Shown: one piece after another, positions 10,316 to 22,889 of the stretch
Layout: every line of letters starts with the position of its first letter
Position numbering within the stretch: the stretch's first letter is position 1
Origin: Armigeres subalbatus
Taxonomy: Eukaryota; Arthropoda; Insecta; Diptera; Culicidae
Direction: 5' to 3'
Assembly: GCF_024139115.2 (NCBI RefSeq)
Contig: NC_085140.1
Coordinates: 417,892,283 to 417,956,282, forward strand
DNA length: 64,000 nucleotides
Made by a program: the position numbers and the translations under genes
Notes under the pieces: generated by a model
Told to the model about the DNA's origin: nothing
Database searches by the model: none
What the model saw: only the letters and a program-made list of their open reading frames with translations

Positions 10316-13300
10316 AAGGATGTTTCTATTGATTTGGAGCACATCTGGCCAAAATACTTGTGTCATCATATCGAGCATTGATAGAAATGGCGATTTATTC
10401 TAAAATTCCGTCGTGTTTTTCCGGACTTGTGAGGTTTATTCTATGTCAATGCAAATGAATCATTTTCAATCAGAAAAAGCAATTTTTTCATCATTCTCAT
10501 AAAGGAAGCTAATGTTTTCCACATTAGCACCCAATTATACCATTCTGCAGATATCATATCCCATATGTTGGTAATTAAGATATACAAATCGCGAAAGAGC
10601 CATAGAAATCTCAAGAGATATCTCGCACGCGCGCGCAATGCGTTTCTTCCCATCCAGCAGCGGGTGCTCGATTCAAACGAAATTTCGGCCCCTTTTTCAC
10701 GCGAGAGTTCGGGATCTGATGGAAATTAACATTGATTGATCGAATCAACACCTGCTACGGGGCGGCTGCGTAGTTTCGTTTGATTGCAATTTCTCTGATT
10801 GCAACCGCCAAAACTACAATCGAGTAGACCAACACGGGTAACCTGATTCCGAGCTTCCAAAAACAAACTTTTGCTTTTCTCCCGAATTGCGGTTTGTGTG
10901 TACTTTTTCTTTCGTTACACTTGATCTAACCGAATCGGCTCACGTTCGACTGTTGTCGTCATTTCATTGGGTTATTTGTCGATTTCATTGCCAGCTGGTA
11001 ATTTTGAATCTAGCTGACATCGACTCCGGTCGGACGAAGCATACGAATAACTCGATTAGGCAGTTCGCCGACTCAAGGCCAAAGAACTGTGCGCTCCCAC
11101 CGCAAAAGAGACACCGCACTAAAAACGGTTGATGTCGTTCCGCGTGCGGAATGAGTGATGAGGTAGAAGTGGATCGGTGCGACTCTCTTATCAGCGCAAT
11201 GACTCTTTCCCGTAAAAGCGTGGAAACTTGTTCTTAGTGGAGACTTAGAACGCTGCTGCATAGCCCGGATGGGAAGAGTGCTTCGCGGAGAACCGTATTG
11301 GGGTTTTCGCTGGGCGGGCGGTTGGCGGCTACTTGAAATAGCTTCTTTTTTGTTTGAAGCGCACTGCAGCACGCGAGACTCGAGAGGTTGTTGTCGTCTT
11401 GAGCCATCAGAAACCAGTCAAAGCGGATGGATGAGGAATGCGTGCTCTGGATGGAGTGTGAGTTAGTGTAATAGTGTTTCCGGCAAGGGACTGCTATTGT
11501 GTGAAAAGTAATTGCTATAATTAAGGAAGTATAGAAAAGACGTTTGTATCTACTTAGGCTTAATAGTGCCTACAAAGTAGACTGGTGTTGTTACTTTCTA
11601 TAATTAAACGAGCGCAATGAAGACAATTCTTATCGAATGATAAATTTCAAAAAGAGAATCGCACAGTATTTTTTATTATTTTTTAAAACAAATGTCATAT
11701 AACACAGACACAATGATCATTTTATTATTATGTCGAATATTTGAAATATATAAATTTCAAACAATAAAACTTCTCAAAACATTGCTTCTGCAAAATCTAA
11801 GAAAATTTTCTAAGCAACAACTTTGAACTATGTTAATATATTTCGGTACAAAGATCAGCCCATTATCAAGACAACAAAACATTTAGCAATTTGGCATATG
11901 CCTAGTTCTTATATACACTTGTAAGACAATCTAACAGCCACTGGTTGGGTGTAAAATACATTGCTGCGCAATGATTGATTCATTGTCAGTATAACTTTCC
12001 ATCATCAAACCGCATAAACCTCAAAACCTGTGCTACTATAATGTTCGTTCCTATTCAATGCCAATACCAGCCGTATTTTATAGAGGCAATCATCGGGTGA
12101 ATAATCTCTCAATTTGCGCGTGATTGTAAATTTATGAATTCAATTCAGGTATGCCAGCTGAGCAAATCGATTTCTCAGAACAAAATCACAACCGGTGCAC
12201 ATCACCACAGTGCTTCGATGAATTCATCGCCCGTCATCGTCTACACTGCACATACTGGTGTCTGGGAATAATGATCCAGGCTTTCTCGGACCGAGTAATA
12301 ATTCACTTTGCATAACTTTCAATTATGCTGTGGCCGGGGCGGCAATTTCGTGTACATGTGATCTCTCACAACTGCGAATGTGCATACCTCACCTTCTCAC
12401 CGTTCGTCGTTCCATCCTACCGAACGAATTCAATTTCGATTTCAACCATGCCTGTCGCACACCAGATTGGAGCTGTGCCCTTTCGGTTTCGATTCGATTT
12501 ACAGCTGCATACAAACATATATATCAGCGCAAGCAAGAACGGTTGAAAGGAGATGAAAATTCGCTTTCTTCTGTCTCTGTTTCAGTCGGTAATGGTCCGT
12601 CCGTATTGTTCGTTACGCATCCAAATGGGTTGACGCGCACGATGGAAATGACCGCGGAGGGGCGGGCGCGCCGCAGTTGTCGTTGCATAACTTTACCCTG
12701 TTAACACGCATTGCCTGCTGCTGGAGCTGTGCGCAGCAATATGCAAAACCCAGAATATGAATAATGGCCACTTTGTTGTGCAGTGAGTTGCATACCTGCA
12801 TATATCATTTTGTAGCTACGTGCAGTTTTTTTATGCAACGAGCTCCAAAGCATTTGCAATACAGGTAGGTATGCAAATTATGAATGGCGCGTTCTTACGG
12901 GATAAGCACAATACATCTTTATCAGTGGCGAACCCATCTCGAAAAGATCGCTGTTACGAAAATACAGTGGGCTGTACCATGGATCTGTCTTTTGTATCCA
13001 TATCCCAGAACTGCAGCATCTATAGGGCAACGCAATATGCTGCGTTGAGCCACCTATGTTACGTGGTCAAGCCCGCTGACAGCAAATATTTCATGAATTA
13101 GGTTAACCTGGGGACAATCGATGGATTCAATCGCCGGTGCGTATTCGAGTGCAAAAGGATCCAACGATAATAAAAATACATTTTAGGGGGAGTCAGATCA
13201 CACCAGACAAATGTAATTGCTACCGTGAGAAGATGTTACAACTTGTGTAATTGTGTTTGCTCTTTGCTTCTTCTAATGAACAACTCAACAGCACCGCTAG

Positions 13301-13680
13301 ATGGTTTATTCTGTTTTTATTTCGGAGCGTTGGTAATTTGGCCCCAGTTTATCCTACGATCTGCATCCAACATAATGGGTTAACGTCATGGTGGAATACA
13401 ATTACCAACGACGTATGGCTTTGTCGGAGCTACCGCGACAGGGTGAATCGAAGGGACAAATAAATAATTGGCAGTTATCATCATCTGCCGAGGGTCCGTC
13501 CCCTCATCCATAAATCCAACTCCAACAATATCCAACGACATCCGCCGGGGCATATCCACAGCTGTCAGCTCCATAAATTGCCTTCCCTCACCAAGAGAGT
13601 ATTATGCTAATTGATTTTACATTCACTTGTGATCTGCATTAAGTGGATTCTCGCGATGCTTCCGATGTGAATGCACCTTC
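10316..13680. other. No recognisable gene; possible unique host DNA
   Basis: Composition is more balanced than in the flanking repeats and I see no terminal inverted repeats. Several short frames overlap on both strands (for example 12258-12704), but none shows a domain, a signal peptide or supporting splice context. It could be intronic or intergenic host sequence. Confidence 0.45.
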
Positions 13681-15752
13681 TCGTGGACGACAACGACGAC
13701 GACGACGATGAACGTAAAGCGATCGTCACTCGACCCTAGTCACAGACCTTTAAGCACACTTTTCACGCTATAATCTACGTATTTGTTCAGGTTGCACAAG
13801 TATTCTGTGCCAGTGAATAAGGAAGGTTTTTTTTTGCAAATTTCCTCACCTCAGTGGAGTATTAGGGTCAATGCAATCATTGGAAGCGAGTGGGGATCAA
13901 GTCCCCATTAAAGGTACATATCACCATGTTCCTTCCCAATCGCCTTAGGAGATAGAGGAAATGAAAATCCTCCGCGTTCGTATGACTATGAAGTGTTCAG
14001 GGCAGACATATTCAGTGCGCTTTCTTAGGAGATCTCCGCTGGATAGGATATCGTTCGCCTATGAATCTCCGTAGGCTGTGCTCAGCAGCATTGCATGCAT
14101 TATTGCCATTTGTGCGATAGCTAGAGACACGCACACGCGCAGTCAGCTCAAGGAGGAACTAACTCGGTGCTGGCTGCACCTCTCACTGGGCGCTTAACTC
14201 GAGCCACCACACCGGACGAGAGAAAGAGAAATGTCACCATAATAAATGCTTTTGTCACGCGGAAATAGATTAATGACGGCGAGAAATGGCTCCGTTCGCC
14301 GGAATGATTTAATTACCGGGCCTCACGCAGAACGTCTTCCTGCATTTGGTCCGATAGTTTGCTCGGTTGGTCTACCTTTCTTTGGTTGAAGTTTTTGCGC
14401 TCTCGTTCCACCAGTCGATAACGAAATTATTGTGACCCAATAGATGCGAAGCGAGTTGGCTTGTTTAGCGACTAATTGGTTCAGTTTCTCGGAACCGATG
14501 TAGGCCACTTACACTTGTATTCCGTAGTGAGGCAACGTTTCTCCAGAGGTGGTCGATTTTGCGATAGACCTCCATTGGGCTTCGGGTCAGTTATATAACA
14601 AGATGAAGTATTTTTCGCACCGCAGAATTGACGGAGTAGGAAATTGAAAAGTATTTATATAATGAGCTGTTCGCAAAAACGAGATTTACTCTTTTGGGAT
14701 GAGAGTAAGTTGCAGCGCAAAAATAAATACATAGTAATATTACAACAAATTAGCACAATGATATATGAACATATTTGATATAAAAGCTTCAAAACAGCCC
14801 AAAAAAAAATCATTGTTTTGCATTATAAATCATGAAAATATAAAATTTTGTTATCGATAGGATCCAACCAGAGGCGTCGCGTGATCAATTCTTCAACCTG
14901 TGCACCGTTTGATTAAATTTAAATATTTCGAGAAAAACGCATATAAAAAGGACCTGAAATGACCCATCCAACACAAACGATTCATCTTCAAGTGTGTTTT
15001 CCGTTCCGTCTACTTGCTTCTAAGCTACATCCCATTTATCGAATTCAAAGCCTTAAATTCAAACTAAACAAAACTAAAAATTAAAAAAATACCACCAAAA
15101 GAATCATATTACTTTTCAATAGACAGATAAAACATCTATCTATCTATTCAATGGAACGGTATCTTTTAGTTTTAATTCAAGTTATTTCGTAAAATGAGAC
15201 GAGTCTTTATTGTTATATGTTAACCAGACAGTTAAAATATGTTTAGAATGATTAGACATTACATACATAACAGAAAAATGGCGTCTGTACAATGAAGTTT
15301 ATAATCTAACCATTCCTAAATTATTAATTATTCCATTTTTAGTTTATTCCTTTGATAAATAATTTTCCTCCGGAAGGGCTGCTCTCGAACCACGTGGACA
15401 GATGTTGAACAGTTACAGATGTATACCTCCTTCCATCAGCGTACACATTTGCTTATGCAATTTTTCATTAATTTGTGGAACCATGGATAAATCTTCTTTT
15501 TTTTACACGGTTGAGTTCGATTAAATCCTTTAGCGTCAATGAAACCATGAGTTAACCCAACGAAAAAAATCAAAGAAAATTCAGGTGGTGTTTAAAAAGC
15601 TGTGAAAGTTCAGGTTAACCGAGGAATAAAAGAATACCAAACGGTTAAAACAAATATTGGGTGTATAAAATATTAAAGATGCTTTTGCTCCGATGTGCTT
15701 ATTCAATGCCGGACTTTCGCCATGAAACGCTTTGCGAGAGCAGAAAATTTAT
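13681..15752. other. No recognisable gene; small (ACG)n tract
   Basis: A short ACG/ACA repeat lies at about 13689-13712. The remainder is AT-rich with no recognisable protein, RNA gene or mobile element. Confidence 0.45.
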
Positions 15753-15755
15753 TTA

Positions 15756-16166
15756 GGGGAAATGACGGATTTGGCAGGTTTTGTTCTATTATTGTCAGGG
15801 GGTTTTTGTTGACCAAATTTTATGAAATTCGGCCACAATATTCTTTGATATGCAAAGAATGTTTAGGCCAAATTTGAGCATAATTGGTTATAGAAAACCC
15901 CCTGACAATAATAGAACAAAACCTCTTAAGTCACTCCTGACAGAATCCAAGTTTCAAAGTGCTCGCGTTTTCGGGGGCGCACCACTCGATACGGAGGCGG
16001 CGGACGACTGTCATTTTTGTTGATTCAGCTTTGCTGCGCATGCATGCGTGAAAAAATAAAAATGACAGTTGTGCGTTGCTTCCGTATCGAGTGGTGTGCC
16101 CCCGAAAACGCGAGCACTTTGAAACTTGGATTCTGTCAAGAGTGACCTTAAAGCCGTCATTCCCCC
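15756..16166. mobile_element. TA-target MITE composed of stacked inverted repeats
   Basis: The ends GGGGAAATGACGG and CCGTCATTCCCCC are flanked by TA at 15754-15755 and 16167-16168, as in Tc1/mariner-type insertions. Inside are two complete hairpins: arms 15776-15806 / 15893-15923 (31 bp, perfect), and arms of about 85 bp at 15939-16018 / 16060-16143 with few mismatches. No coding capacity. The internal hairpins may themselves be former insertions. Confidence 0.72.
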
Positions 16167-16267
16167 TAATCACCGCCTCTTTTCTCTTTCTATTTTGTTC
16201 CGATTGCGCGCTCTCGGCTCTTCATCCAATCGCGCATGCGCTGTAGGCACCAAACCGATATGATTTT

Positions 16268-17026
16268 CACGGTTAGAAAAAAGTACCTAATATTAGGTAC
16301 TTTTCACTCAAATCGGGGGTTCAGTGTGGGAACCAGGCTTGCCAAAAACTCCTCGCCGAGTAGAAAATGAGCAAGAGCAAGAGTTTTTTTTGAGGAGCAG
16401 AAATAAGCATCAAAACTCACAACATTGTGCATCATTAAACCCGAGCTTGTGCGTCGCAAAACAAGAGCGAGTCTATCTGTTCATCTTTTTCTTGTGGTGC
16501 GTCACTCACTTACACTCACACTCAAAACAGCCTCCAAGATTTTTTCACATACAAAGCGTCGCTCCGGAGGCTCAGTGAGTGCTCTTTCGCCCGACGCCTC
16601 ACTCACATGTGTTTTTATTTTGCTTTTCCTCACTCTGTGTATTTGTACCTCTGCTTTTTTACGCTTCCACTCAATTGTGAGGATGCAAAGGCAGCATATT
16701 GCTGATGATGATTTTATTTGACTCTAGCGAGTGTGAGGAGTTTTGTCAAGCCTGGTAGGAACCCAAAATTAAGTATTTTTTCCTAGAAATTAAGTAAAAT
16801 TCACTTAATATTAAGTAAAATATACTTAATTTTAAATAGAAACTAACCAAAAGTTAGGTAAATTTCACTCAACTTTTGTAAACTTGAGATTACTCAACGT
16901 TGGGTTCCCACACTTTAATGCCCTTGTTGAGTGGTTTTGCTCTTCATTTTATGACAACAAATGAAAGAGGGAGGGAGATGCAAGAGAAAAAAAGTACCTA
17001 AAATTAGGTACTTTTTTCTAACCGTG
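16268..17026. mobile_element. MITE with CACGGTTAG termini
   Basis: The terminal repeat CACGGTTAGAAAAAAGTACC at 16268 is inverted at 17007-17026. Each end also holds an internal palindrome around 'tacctaa..ttaggta'. The interior contains a further inverted pair ('agtgtgggaac' / 'gttcccacact') and a nested hAT-like element at 16334-16754. I could not establish the target duplication. Confidence 0.68.
16334..16754. mobile_element. Nested hAT-like MITE, 421 bp
   Basis: The ends CAGGCTTGCCAAAAACTCCT and its complement (finishing ...CAAGCCTG) are flanked by GTGGGAAC (16326-16333) and GTAGGAAC (16755-16762), an 8-bp duplication with one mismatch. It sits inside the CACGGTTAG element, splitting its 'gtgggaaccc' palindrome. 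Non-coding. Confidence 0.75.
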
Positions 17027-17371
17027 TTGTACATCGGAACCAAACCGTGCACTGCCAGCGACGAACGCTTTGACTACCTATACATAGCTGATTGCGGTTA
17101 GAGCAGATGACCTACACATGCAAAGTAATGCGTGTATGATGCATGGCAAACCGTTCTCGACTGAAAATGCACGTGATGGACAACATGTGGCAGTGCGTCG
17201 TTTCGGTATCGTAGAGTAAAATATAACGCGCCTCAGCATTTCGGTTGCCTCATATGCATATCACATGGATCACATGCCGCCTATAAAAAATTCGAGCATA
17301 TTTTACGATTATTTATTTATACCTGATCGTCAAATTTGTACAAAACATATGACAACTGCACATAATCCAAA

Positions 17372-17627
17372 TCTCGCGTGATTTTTGAAAACGTCGTAAG
17401 CCCAATGAGAGACTCTCTTTCATTGCACTCTTTTTTGCTAATATCTAGGCTAGTTTAAAATTTATTGCAATATTTTCACCTCACCACACTAGACAAAGTT
17501 ATTTTCTTCAGATCGGTGCTGGAAAATCCAATGTAAACGATAGTATGGCTTTGTAATAATCGAAAGAGAAAGTAAACAAAGAGAGCCTCTCTTTTGAACT
17601 TACGACGTTTTCAAAAATCACGCGAGA
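17372..17627. repeat. 256-bp inverted-repeat element
   Basis: Arms 17372-17400 and 17599-17627 are perfect 29-bp reverse complements, starting 'tctcgcgtgatttttgaaaa'. Looser complementarity continues outward ('atccaaat' / 'atttggat'). Probably a small foldback or MITE. No clear target duplication. Confidence 0.7.
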
Positions 17628-17675
17628 AATATATATTTGGATACGAATGACAAGAAATCTTTCGATAGTTTAACT

Positions 17676-18093
17676 TAGGGATCCTATATTAAGAGATGTG
17701 CGAATACTTTTCCAGACGATTTAGCAACGCTGTTACTTTCGTAAACAAACGCTGCCAGCACTTGCCGCAGTGAAAAATGTTTAGGCTTGCACATGACTTT
17801 ACATTCGAAGACACTTTTTTTATTATTTTATCTATCCTATAGCAGTGCATTTTCGCTAAAATTAAAGAGCAATACGAATGAACACGATATAATCAACTAG
17901 ACTACTTTTACTTACGAAAGCAAAACAAATTGTTTATTCGATAAAACTTTTCATAAAATCTATTCCACCAAAATCGCAATAATTTTCGATCTGCAACAAT
18001 AACGATGTTCATTTGGCTCAGATTTTGACAGTTCTCAATGCTCGATTGGCTCAAGATGGCCGCTTTCGCATATCTCTGAATGTAGGATCCCTA
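17676..18093. mobile_element. hAT-like MITE, 418 bp, 8-bp TSD
   Basis: The ends TAGGGATCCTA... and ...TAGGATCCCTA are imperfect inverted repeats of about 30 bp. Flanks 17668-17675 and 18094-18101 are both GTTTAACT. No coding capacity. Confidence 0.82.
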
Positions 18094-18934
18094 GTTTAAC
18101 TGTTCGGGACAACATTGCTACCTGTGCAGTGTCAAAATTTGAGTAGTTCCACTTTTTACGAAAAATGAGTAAGATTTCCGTGAGAAGAAAAGAGACGGCA
18201 ATACAATTTCACTCAGTCTCTGAGTGATTTGAAACGGGCGTGTAGATCGGATGACATTGAGTATGTGTTCCATGAGAGTTTTGATTAGGGAAACAGAAGC
18301 ATTCATCATCTTATCTCCGCACAAGACTGAGAAAGTGTCCGCCATATTCAAATGACTGAGAAAGAAATTCGCTGACCGATCAAAATTGGGTGACAGCTAG
18401 TGGAAGGAGCACTTCGAGAATTGATTGAAAGATGAAAATAAAGGTTCAATCATAAACATGGTAAACATAGTCGAAGACGGTTAATCTGTGGAACCACAGA
18501 CGCTGATTGCTGGGACAGAACGTTACGGAGCTTTTTGTGGCACGCAATTTTTAAGGTGCTTAAATTCTTTCATGGCTCAGAATTTTAATTGTATTTTATC
18601 ATTTGGAAATTGTACGAATTCTTCCTCCAAAAATTTCTTGAAATTTTTTTTATGAGAATTAGATAACAGAAATTCATCCAGAAATTCCGATGGGAAATCC
18701 TCCAGACTCTTTTCGTAAATACTTCAAGTCATTCTTCTGAAAATTCATTCATTCATTGGTGGATCTAAATCTGGGGCACGATGCCAGATCAACTGTACAA
18801 GCCCACCAGAAACTAATTCTATCTAGCTTCTGCATTTGAAAGAGAAAGTATATTAAACGTCAGAAAATCTTATGGGCTAGTTCTTCTTCAGGTGTGAAAC
18901 GAGTTGTTTGACAGCTGGACAGCTTATTGCCCTA

Positions 18935-20107
18935 CACTGTAAACCCAGCAATACTCTTTAAAGAGTAAAAAATGAACATTTTCTACCGATATATGCAGCT
19001 GTCAAAATAACTAGTAATTTATTTTAGACAAAAATGCGTATTTTGTGCTCATTTCCATGTTCCTTGCTTTTACTCATTAATGAGTGAAAAACAAGTTAAG
19101 ATTCAAACAATCAATTGAAGAAGCTGGGTGCGCAAGAATGGTAAGAGTTTTTGTTGTTTCTTTCAATATTTTAAATAATAAAGGAATAATCGAGGGATTA
19201 ATATTTCTATTTTAGTTTACAAACGCAGTCCAGAAGCAGGAGATAATTGTCGGGATAACTGCCGTCAAGATGATGCTGAATGACTGTTTGTTTGCTAGAT
19301 GTCAATTCGCTACAGAAGCCGAATGGATTGGGGTAGATTCCGTTGCAAGTTTGCACCAAGCGATTCGGACATCCAGATCCACTAGCGCTGCGGAACATCC
19401 ACTGGCGCTTATGAAATGCTCCATGACCCTCGCCATGACCTCCATGATGTTATGCTCGCACATATATCAAGGCTGTTGCTCATCATGTAACCAAATCAGG
19501 GGATTCTGTCCGGTGCTTATTTGCTTAGTCTTCGGCTGCCGGTGATTCAACATCCGGAGGATTTTTTACGGTAATATTGATACTTTTAGTTAAATGCTTT
19601 TCTAATCTAACTGGTGATTTTTCCTAGCAATAGAATGACGTCGCGCTGACCACCAGTGTCTGGAATTACCGCCGAGACAGCCGCTGGGGGTATTTTGACT
19701 GATGGTGAACGAACCGGGACGAAAGAGGCTTTTGATACGCGATGCGGCAAGACAAAAAAAGGAAACAAAAAAAAGCCAGTCTGGGACACGTATTTTCACT
19801 ACTTTCAAAATATGATCGAATAAAGAATTATTCCATGCATCACATTTAAATGAATCCCTTGTTTTAATATTACAGAGATTACACTAAATTGAAATTAAAT
19901 TCCTTTTTGTTGGTCAACAAGAGTAAAAAATACCCATTATCCAGAATACTTTGTTTCTAATAATGAGTAAAAATTACTCCTGAATTTGACGTTCAGGCCT
20001 TTTACTCATTAATGAGTAAACGCTGTTTACTCTTTTAATGAGTTGAACTATTTAGCTTCATAATGGGTACTTTTTTACCCATTAAAGAGTACTTTTCCGG
20101 CACAGTG
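18935..20107. mobile_element. TA-target MITE, 1173 bp
   Basis: The ends CACTGTAAACCC... and ...GGCACAGTG are imperfect inverted repeats followed inward by 'actctttaa.g.gtaaaaaa'. They are flanked by TA at 18933-18934 and 20108-20109. The interior repeats 'ttactcattaatgagta' palindromes. The short frames inside (near 19207-19545) match nothing I know. Confidence 0.68.
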
Positions 20108-20519
20108 TATGGCATATACTCCATTTATTATTGCATTATGACGTGTATTTTCGAATCCTTATTTGAACCCTCATTTATTACTAAGGCGAATGCATTTACG
20201 CACGACCCAGCACACCTGCTTAGTAGTTGCCAAACTACCACAAGGGAATGTACTGGAGTGTCGGACTTGACCAGTGACATATAATACCGACCTAACTCAC
20301 CTTGCGCTCTGCTATAATTTACACCACAAGCTGCCTCCCAGCATTATTTCATTTGAAACGTAGAACAAACGATAATAATATATGCTCACTTTCTTGTTAA
20401 GCTAAAGTTATGACAAGTTATAATTCCTTGATAAGTCCCAGTTTTGAAGGTAGTCGTCAACCTGTAACTATTCCACCTGCGTCGGCCATCAACGTGAGAA
20501 GAGTTTAGTTTCCCGAATT

Positions 20520-20850
20520 ACGGTTGGTTGTTAGAGTGGCTGTTTTGATTGAACACGTCGGAAAGTTGTTGATTTATCTGCTGGACCTGCTGCTGTCACT
20601 CACGGTTGGCACCAAGGAAGTTGGCGCCGTTGTCGCTCAGGATTTCCAAGCGAGCATCTCGCTACACCACGAATCGCATTGCACACACCTTCATTGACAG
20701 TCAATGAACCACCTCCAGATGGACGGCTCTGACTGTATGGCAAGTGAAGAACGTCACCCATTGCTTGACCAATGATCTTCCTACCTTGATCTTGAACAGC
20801 AGAGTATACAGACTGAGTCTTGCCTTAAGTAGGAGAGATTCCGCTTCATT
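20520..20850 (-). pseudogene. BEL/Pao integrase fragment
   Basis: Reading the minus strand across small frame changes gives VGRSLVKQWVTFFTCHTVRA, then HLEVVHSLTV. A DDE-core-like segment (ERQRRQLPW in one frame, 'SDNGANFLG' in another) follows. These match the core of the BEL/Pao integrase. The C-terminal domain is not recognisable. Confidence 0.8.
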
Positions 20851-21015
20851 GTACGGAGACAAGGAACGTGAAATTGCTGACGTAGTTCGATGGTTAGGCG
20901 ATGTTCTTTGGGAAAGCTAATTGAGAATTTGGTGTCGTACAATACGAAGATTGCCCTATGCGATGCGAGTATCTATCCGACCTAAACAATCCAAACACAA
21001 TCCGTCAATGAACGG

Positions 21016-21131
<116 letters not shown>

Positions 21132-21479
21132 TTTAAATTCAGCATGCTAAACCGGCTGCTAGAATATGTTCCTAGCCTTAACGAGTTCTTCTTGACCGAT
21201 GCGTGACGACTGTAGCGGCTGCTTCAAAATCTTCTGTTAGCAGCGATTGATCGCCTGAACATTTCGTATTTGGAGAAGCAACTCCATTCGATGACTTCGT
21301 AACTAGGTGGACATGACTCGGTCTTATTTTTTCTTCGACTCTCTCTGATTCCATTTGATGGATCACTTCTTCAATTTGTCTCGTTATCTGCGACGGGACG
21401 TATCATCACTCCTAAGGATTGAATTTGGAGAGTATTTTGGACGAATTGTCTGTACGTCGATGATCGGAACTTAGAATTT

Positions 21480-21770
21480 AGAAGCGGTCTAGAACACTCG
21501 CCTCGAAATATGCAGACCAAACTGTTGCAGCCTACAGCTTACAGATGTCGGAATGGAGAGCTCAATGGAATTCTCCGTGGATCACGGTCCTGAAGTAGGC
21601 CACGCAAGCGTACGCAGTGTCTGCTGTCGACGAGAATGTGCAGGTGCCACATATCATGGATGAAAATGTACGGAAGAAGCCCCAGATGATCGAACTGGCT
21701 CATTACGCAGCGCTAGATGCTCCATTTGGTGAGAACGACTAGCTTATGCGAACTTGTCAAGGCCAGATAT
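21480..21770 (-). pseudogene. BEL/Pao RT connection and RNase H fragment
   Basis: Minus-strand readings give MSQFDHLGLLPYIFIHDMW, equivalent to the family's 'S.FDPLG.L' block. Another frame gives DTAYACVAYFRTVIHGEFH, equivalent to the RNase H core that follows 'FVDAS'. A frame change separates them. Catalytic RT motifs are not found. Confidence 0.72.
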
Positions 21771-21826
21771 TCAACTGTGCGCACGTTGACTGATATTGTT
21801 CGTTCACGTCAGGCATAGACGCATTT

Positions 21827-21889
21827 TTTTTTTTTTTTGAACTTTATTAATGTGTTTTTTTAATTCTAGGATTAAGTTCAACACAGACA
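21827..21889 (-). mobile_element. 63-bp 5'-truncated retroposon with 14-bp TSD
   Basis: GCATAGACGCATTT occurs at 21813-21826 and again at 21890-21903. Between them, read on the minus strand, is a short tail ending in 'attaataaagttc' and a poly-A run: an AATAAA-type signal just before the A-tail. This is the signature of target-primed reverse transcription with extreme 5' truncation. The source LINE or mRNA is not identified. Confidence 0.85.
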
Positions 21890-21903
21890 GCATAGACGCA
21901 TTT

Positions 21904-22050
21904 AATTTCCTTCAACTTCAAGTGCATCAGCTATTCGCTTCTTCAACAATGGAACCGAAATGAGCCGTTGTCAATGAATGCTAGCGTTTCGATACTTCGT
22001 CCGTTACTTAAGAGCCGAACCACCAACATGTGAAACATTGTAGAACTGTT
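21904..22050 (-). pseudogene. BEL/Pao A17 protease fragment
   Basis: The minus strand reads LLSNGRSIETLAFIDNGS, matching the active-site region of A17 proteases ('FLDEGS' type). After a frame change, IVEEAIADALEVEG follows, the usual 'LIE..VA..L.V.G' continuation. The 63-bp retroposon lies just downstream. Confidence 0.65.
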
Positions 22051-22504
22051 GGAATGGTGAGCCTTCATTTTGGTTTACTGGATGCACTAGCCGACTTTTC
22101 TACGGTGTTGGTTTTTTCCAAGTTCGTTTATTTGGTAGGCTTGGGAAAGGTTGGGAAAAATTCAAAATCTCAAAATTCATGAACGATTCAAATCACTCGT
22201 GAGTTGAAACGTACCCAACTCAGCACCTAAAAAATCATGGCTGTGTTGAATCATTCATTTGAATCATCGTAGGTAAATTAACGTTCAACACATAGAGCAA
22301 TGGATACTCTTGCGTGTGTAAACAATAAATTGCCCCCAAATTTATTATAAACACTTGGGAAATGAGTGAAATGATCCGTTTTAGCATGAAAAACTCAGAC
22401 GTGATGCATTATTTTAAATTCGCAAACGAGTTAGTTCGCGCGGAGCGCTCAATGATTGAGTTTTATTAACGATTTTACCAACACTGAACTGCCGCTAACC
22501 GCAT

Positions 22505-22550
22505 GTCGAGCACATCTGTATATGGGCCTCTATATACAGATGTGCTCGAC
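22505..22550. repeat. Perfect 19-bp hairpin
   Basis: Arms 22505-22523 and 22532-22550 are exact reverse complements (GTCGAGCACATCTGTATAT) with an 8-nt loop. It lies inside a hAT-like insertion. Could be a terminal-repeat relic or a small-RNA hairpin. Confidence 0.85.
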
Positions 22551-22559
22551 TTGCGAAAT

Positions 22560-22836
22560 AAATTCATCCCTACAACACTCCAGTAAAATATTAATATCTT
22601 TGACTAAAAAACTCTAATCTTCTCGCGGTTTTCAGCATAACATCACTGTTTTTGGATGTTTCTGCATACATTTTTGCATATAAACTTCCAACGAGTTTAG
22701 CACCGCCCAAACGTTGACCGATTTGGATGAAATTTTGTCCAGAGCATCAAGTTTCCAAATAGAACCGAATAAGGGAGCGGCCCATCAAAAAAATTGAAAA
22801 AAAGTTTTTCTCATACTAATTTGAGTCACCCTAATG
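22560..22836 (+). mobile_element. Family-B foldback arm
   Basis: Bases 22645-22836 are close to 9837-10023 throughout. Bases 22560-22600 match the reverse complement of about 9609-9655. Only about half of the foldback is present. Confidence 0.72.
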
Positions 22837-22889
22837 CAAGTTCGTTTTGTGTCCAATTCCTTTGCCAACCCTGAATAGTTACGGTGTTG

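Larger units (their letters stand above)
22112..22879. mobile_element. hAT-like insertion in the second BEL/Pao element
   Basis: TAGGCTTGGGAAAGG near 22136 is an imperfect inverted repeat of CCTTTGCCAACCCTG ending near 22875. A longer duplication, TACGGTGTTGG, brackets the whole at 22101-22111 and 22880-22890, so the exact insertion boundary is ambiguous. It contains the perfect hairpin at 22505-22550 and a family-B arm at 22560-22836. Confidence 0.55.

Noticed and set aside
12258..12704. 148-codon plus-strand frame
   Set aside because: No recognisable domain, overlapping frames on the other strand, no splice or promoter support.
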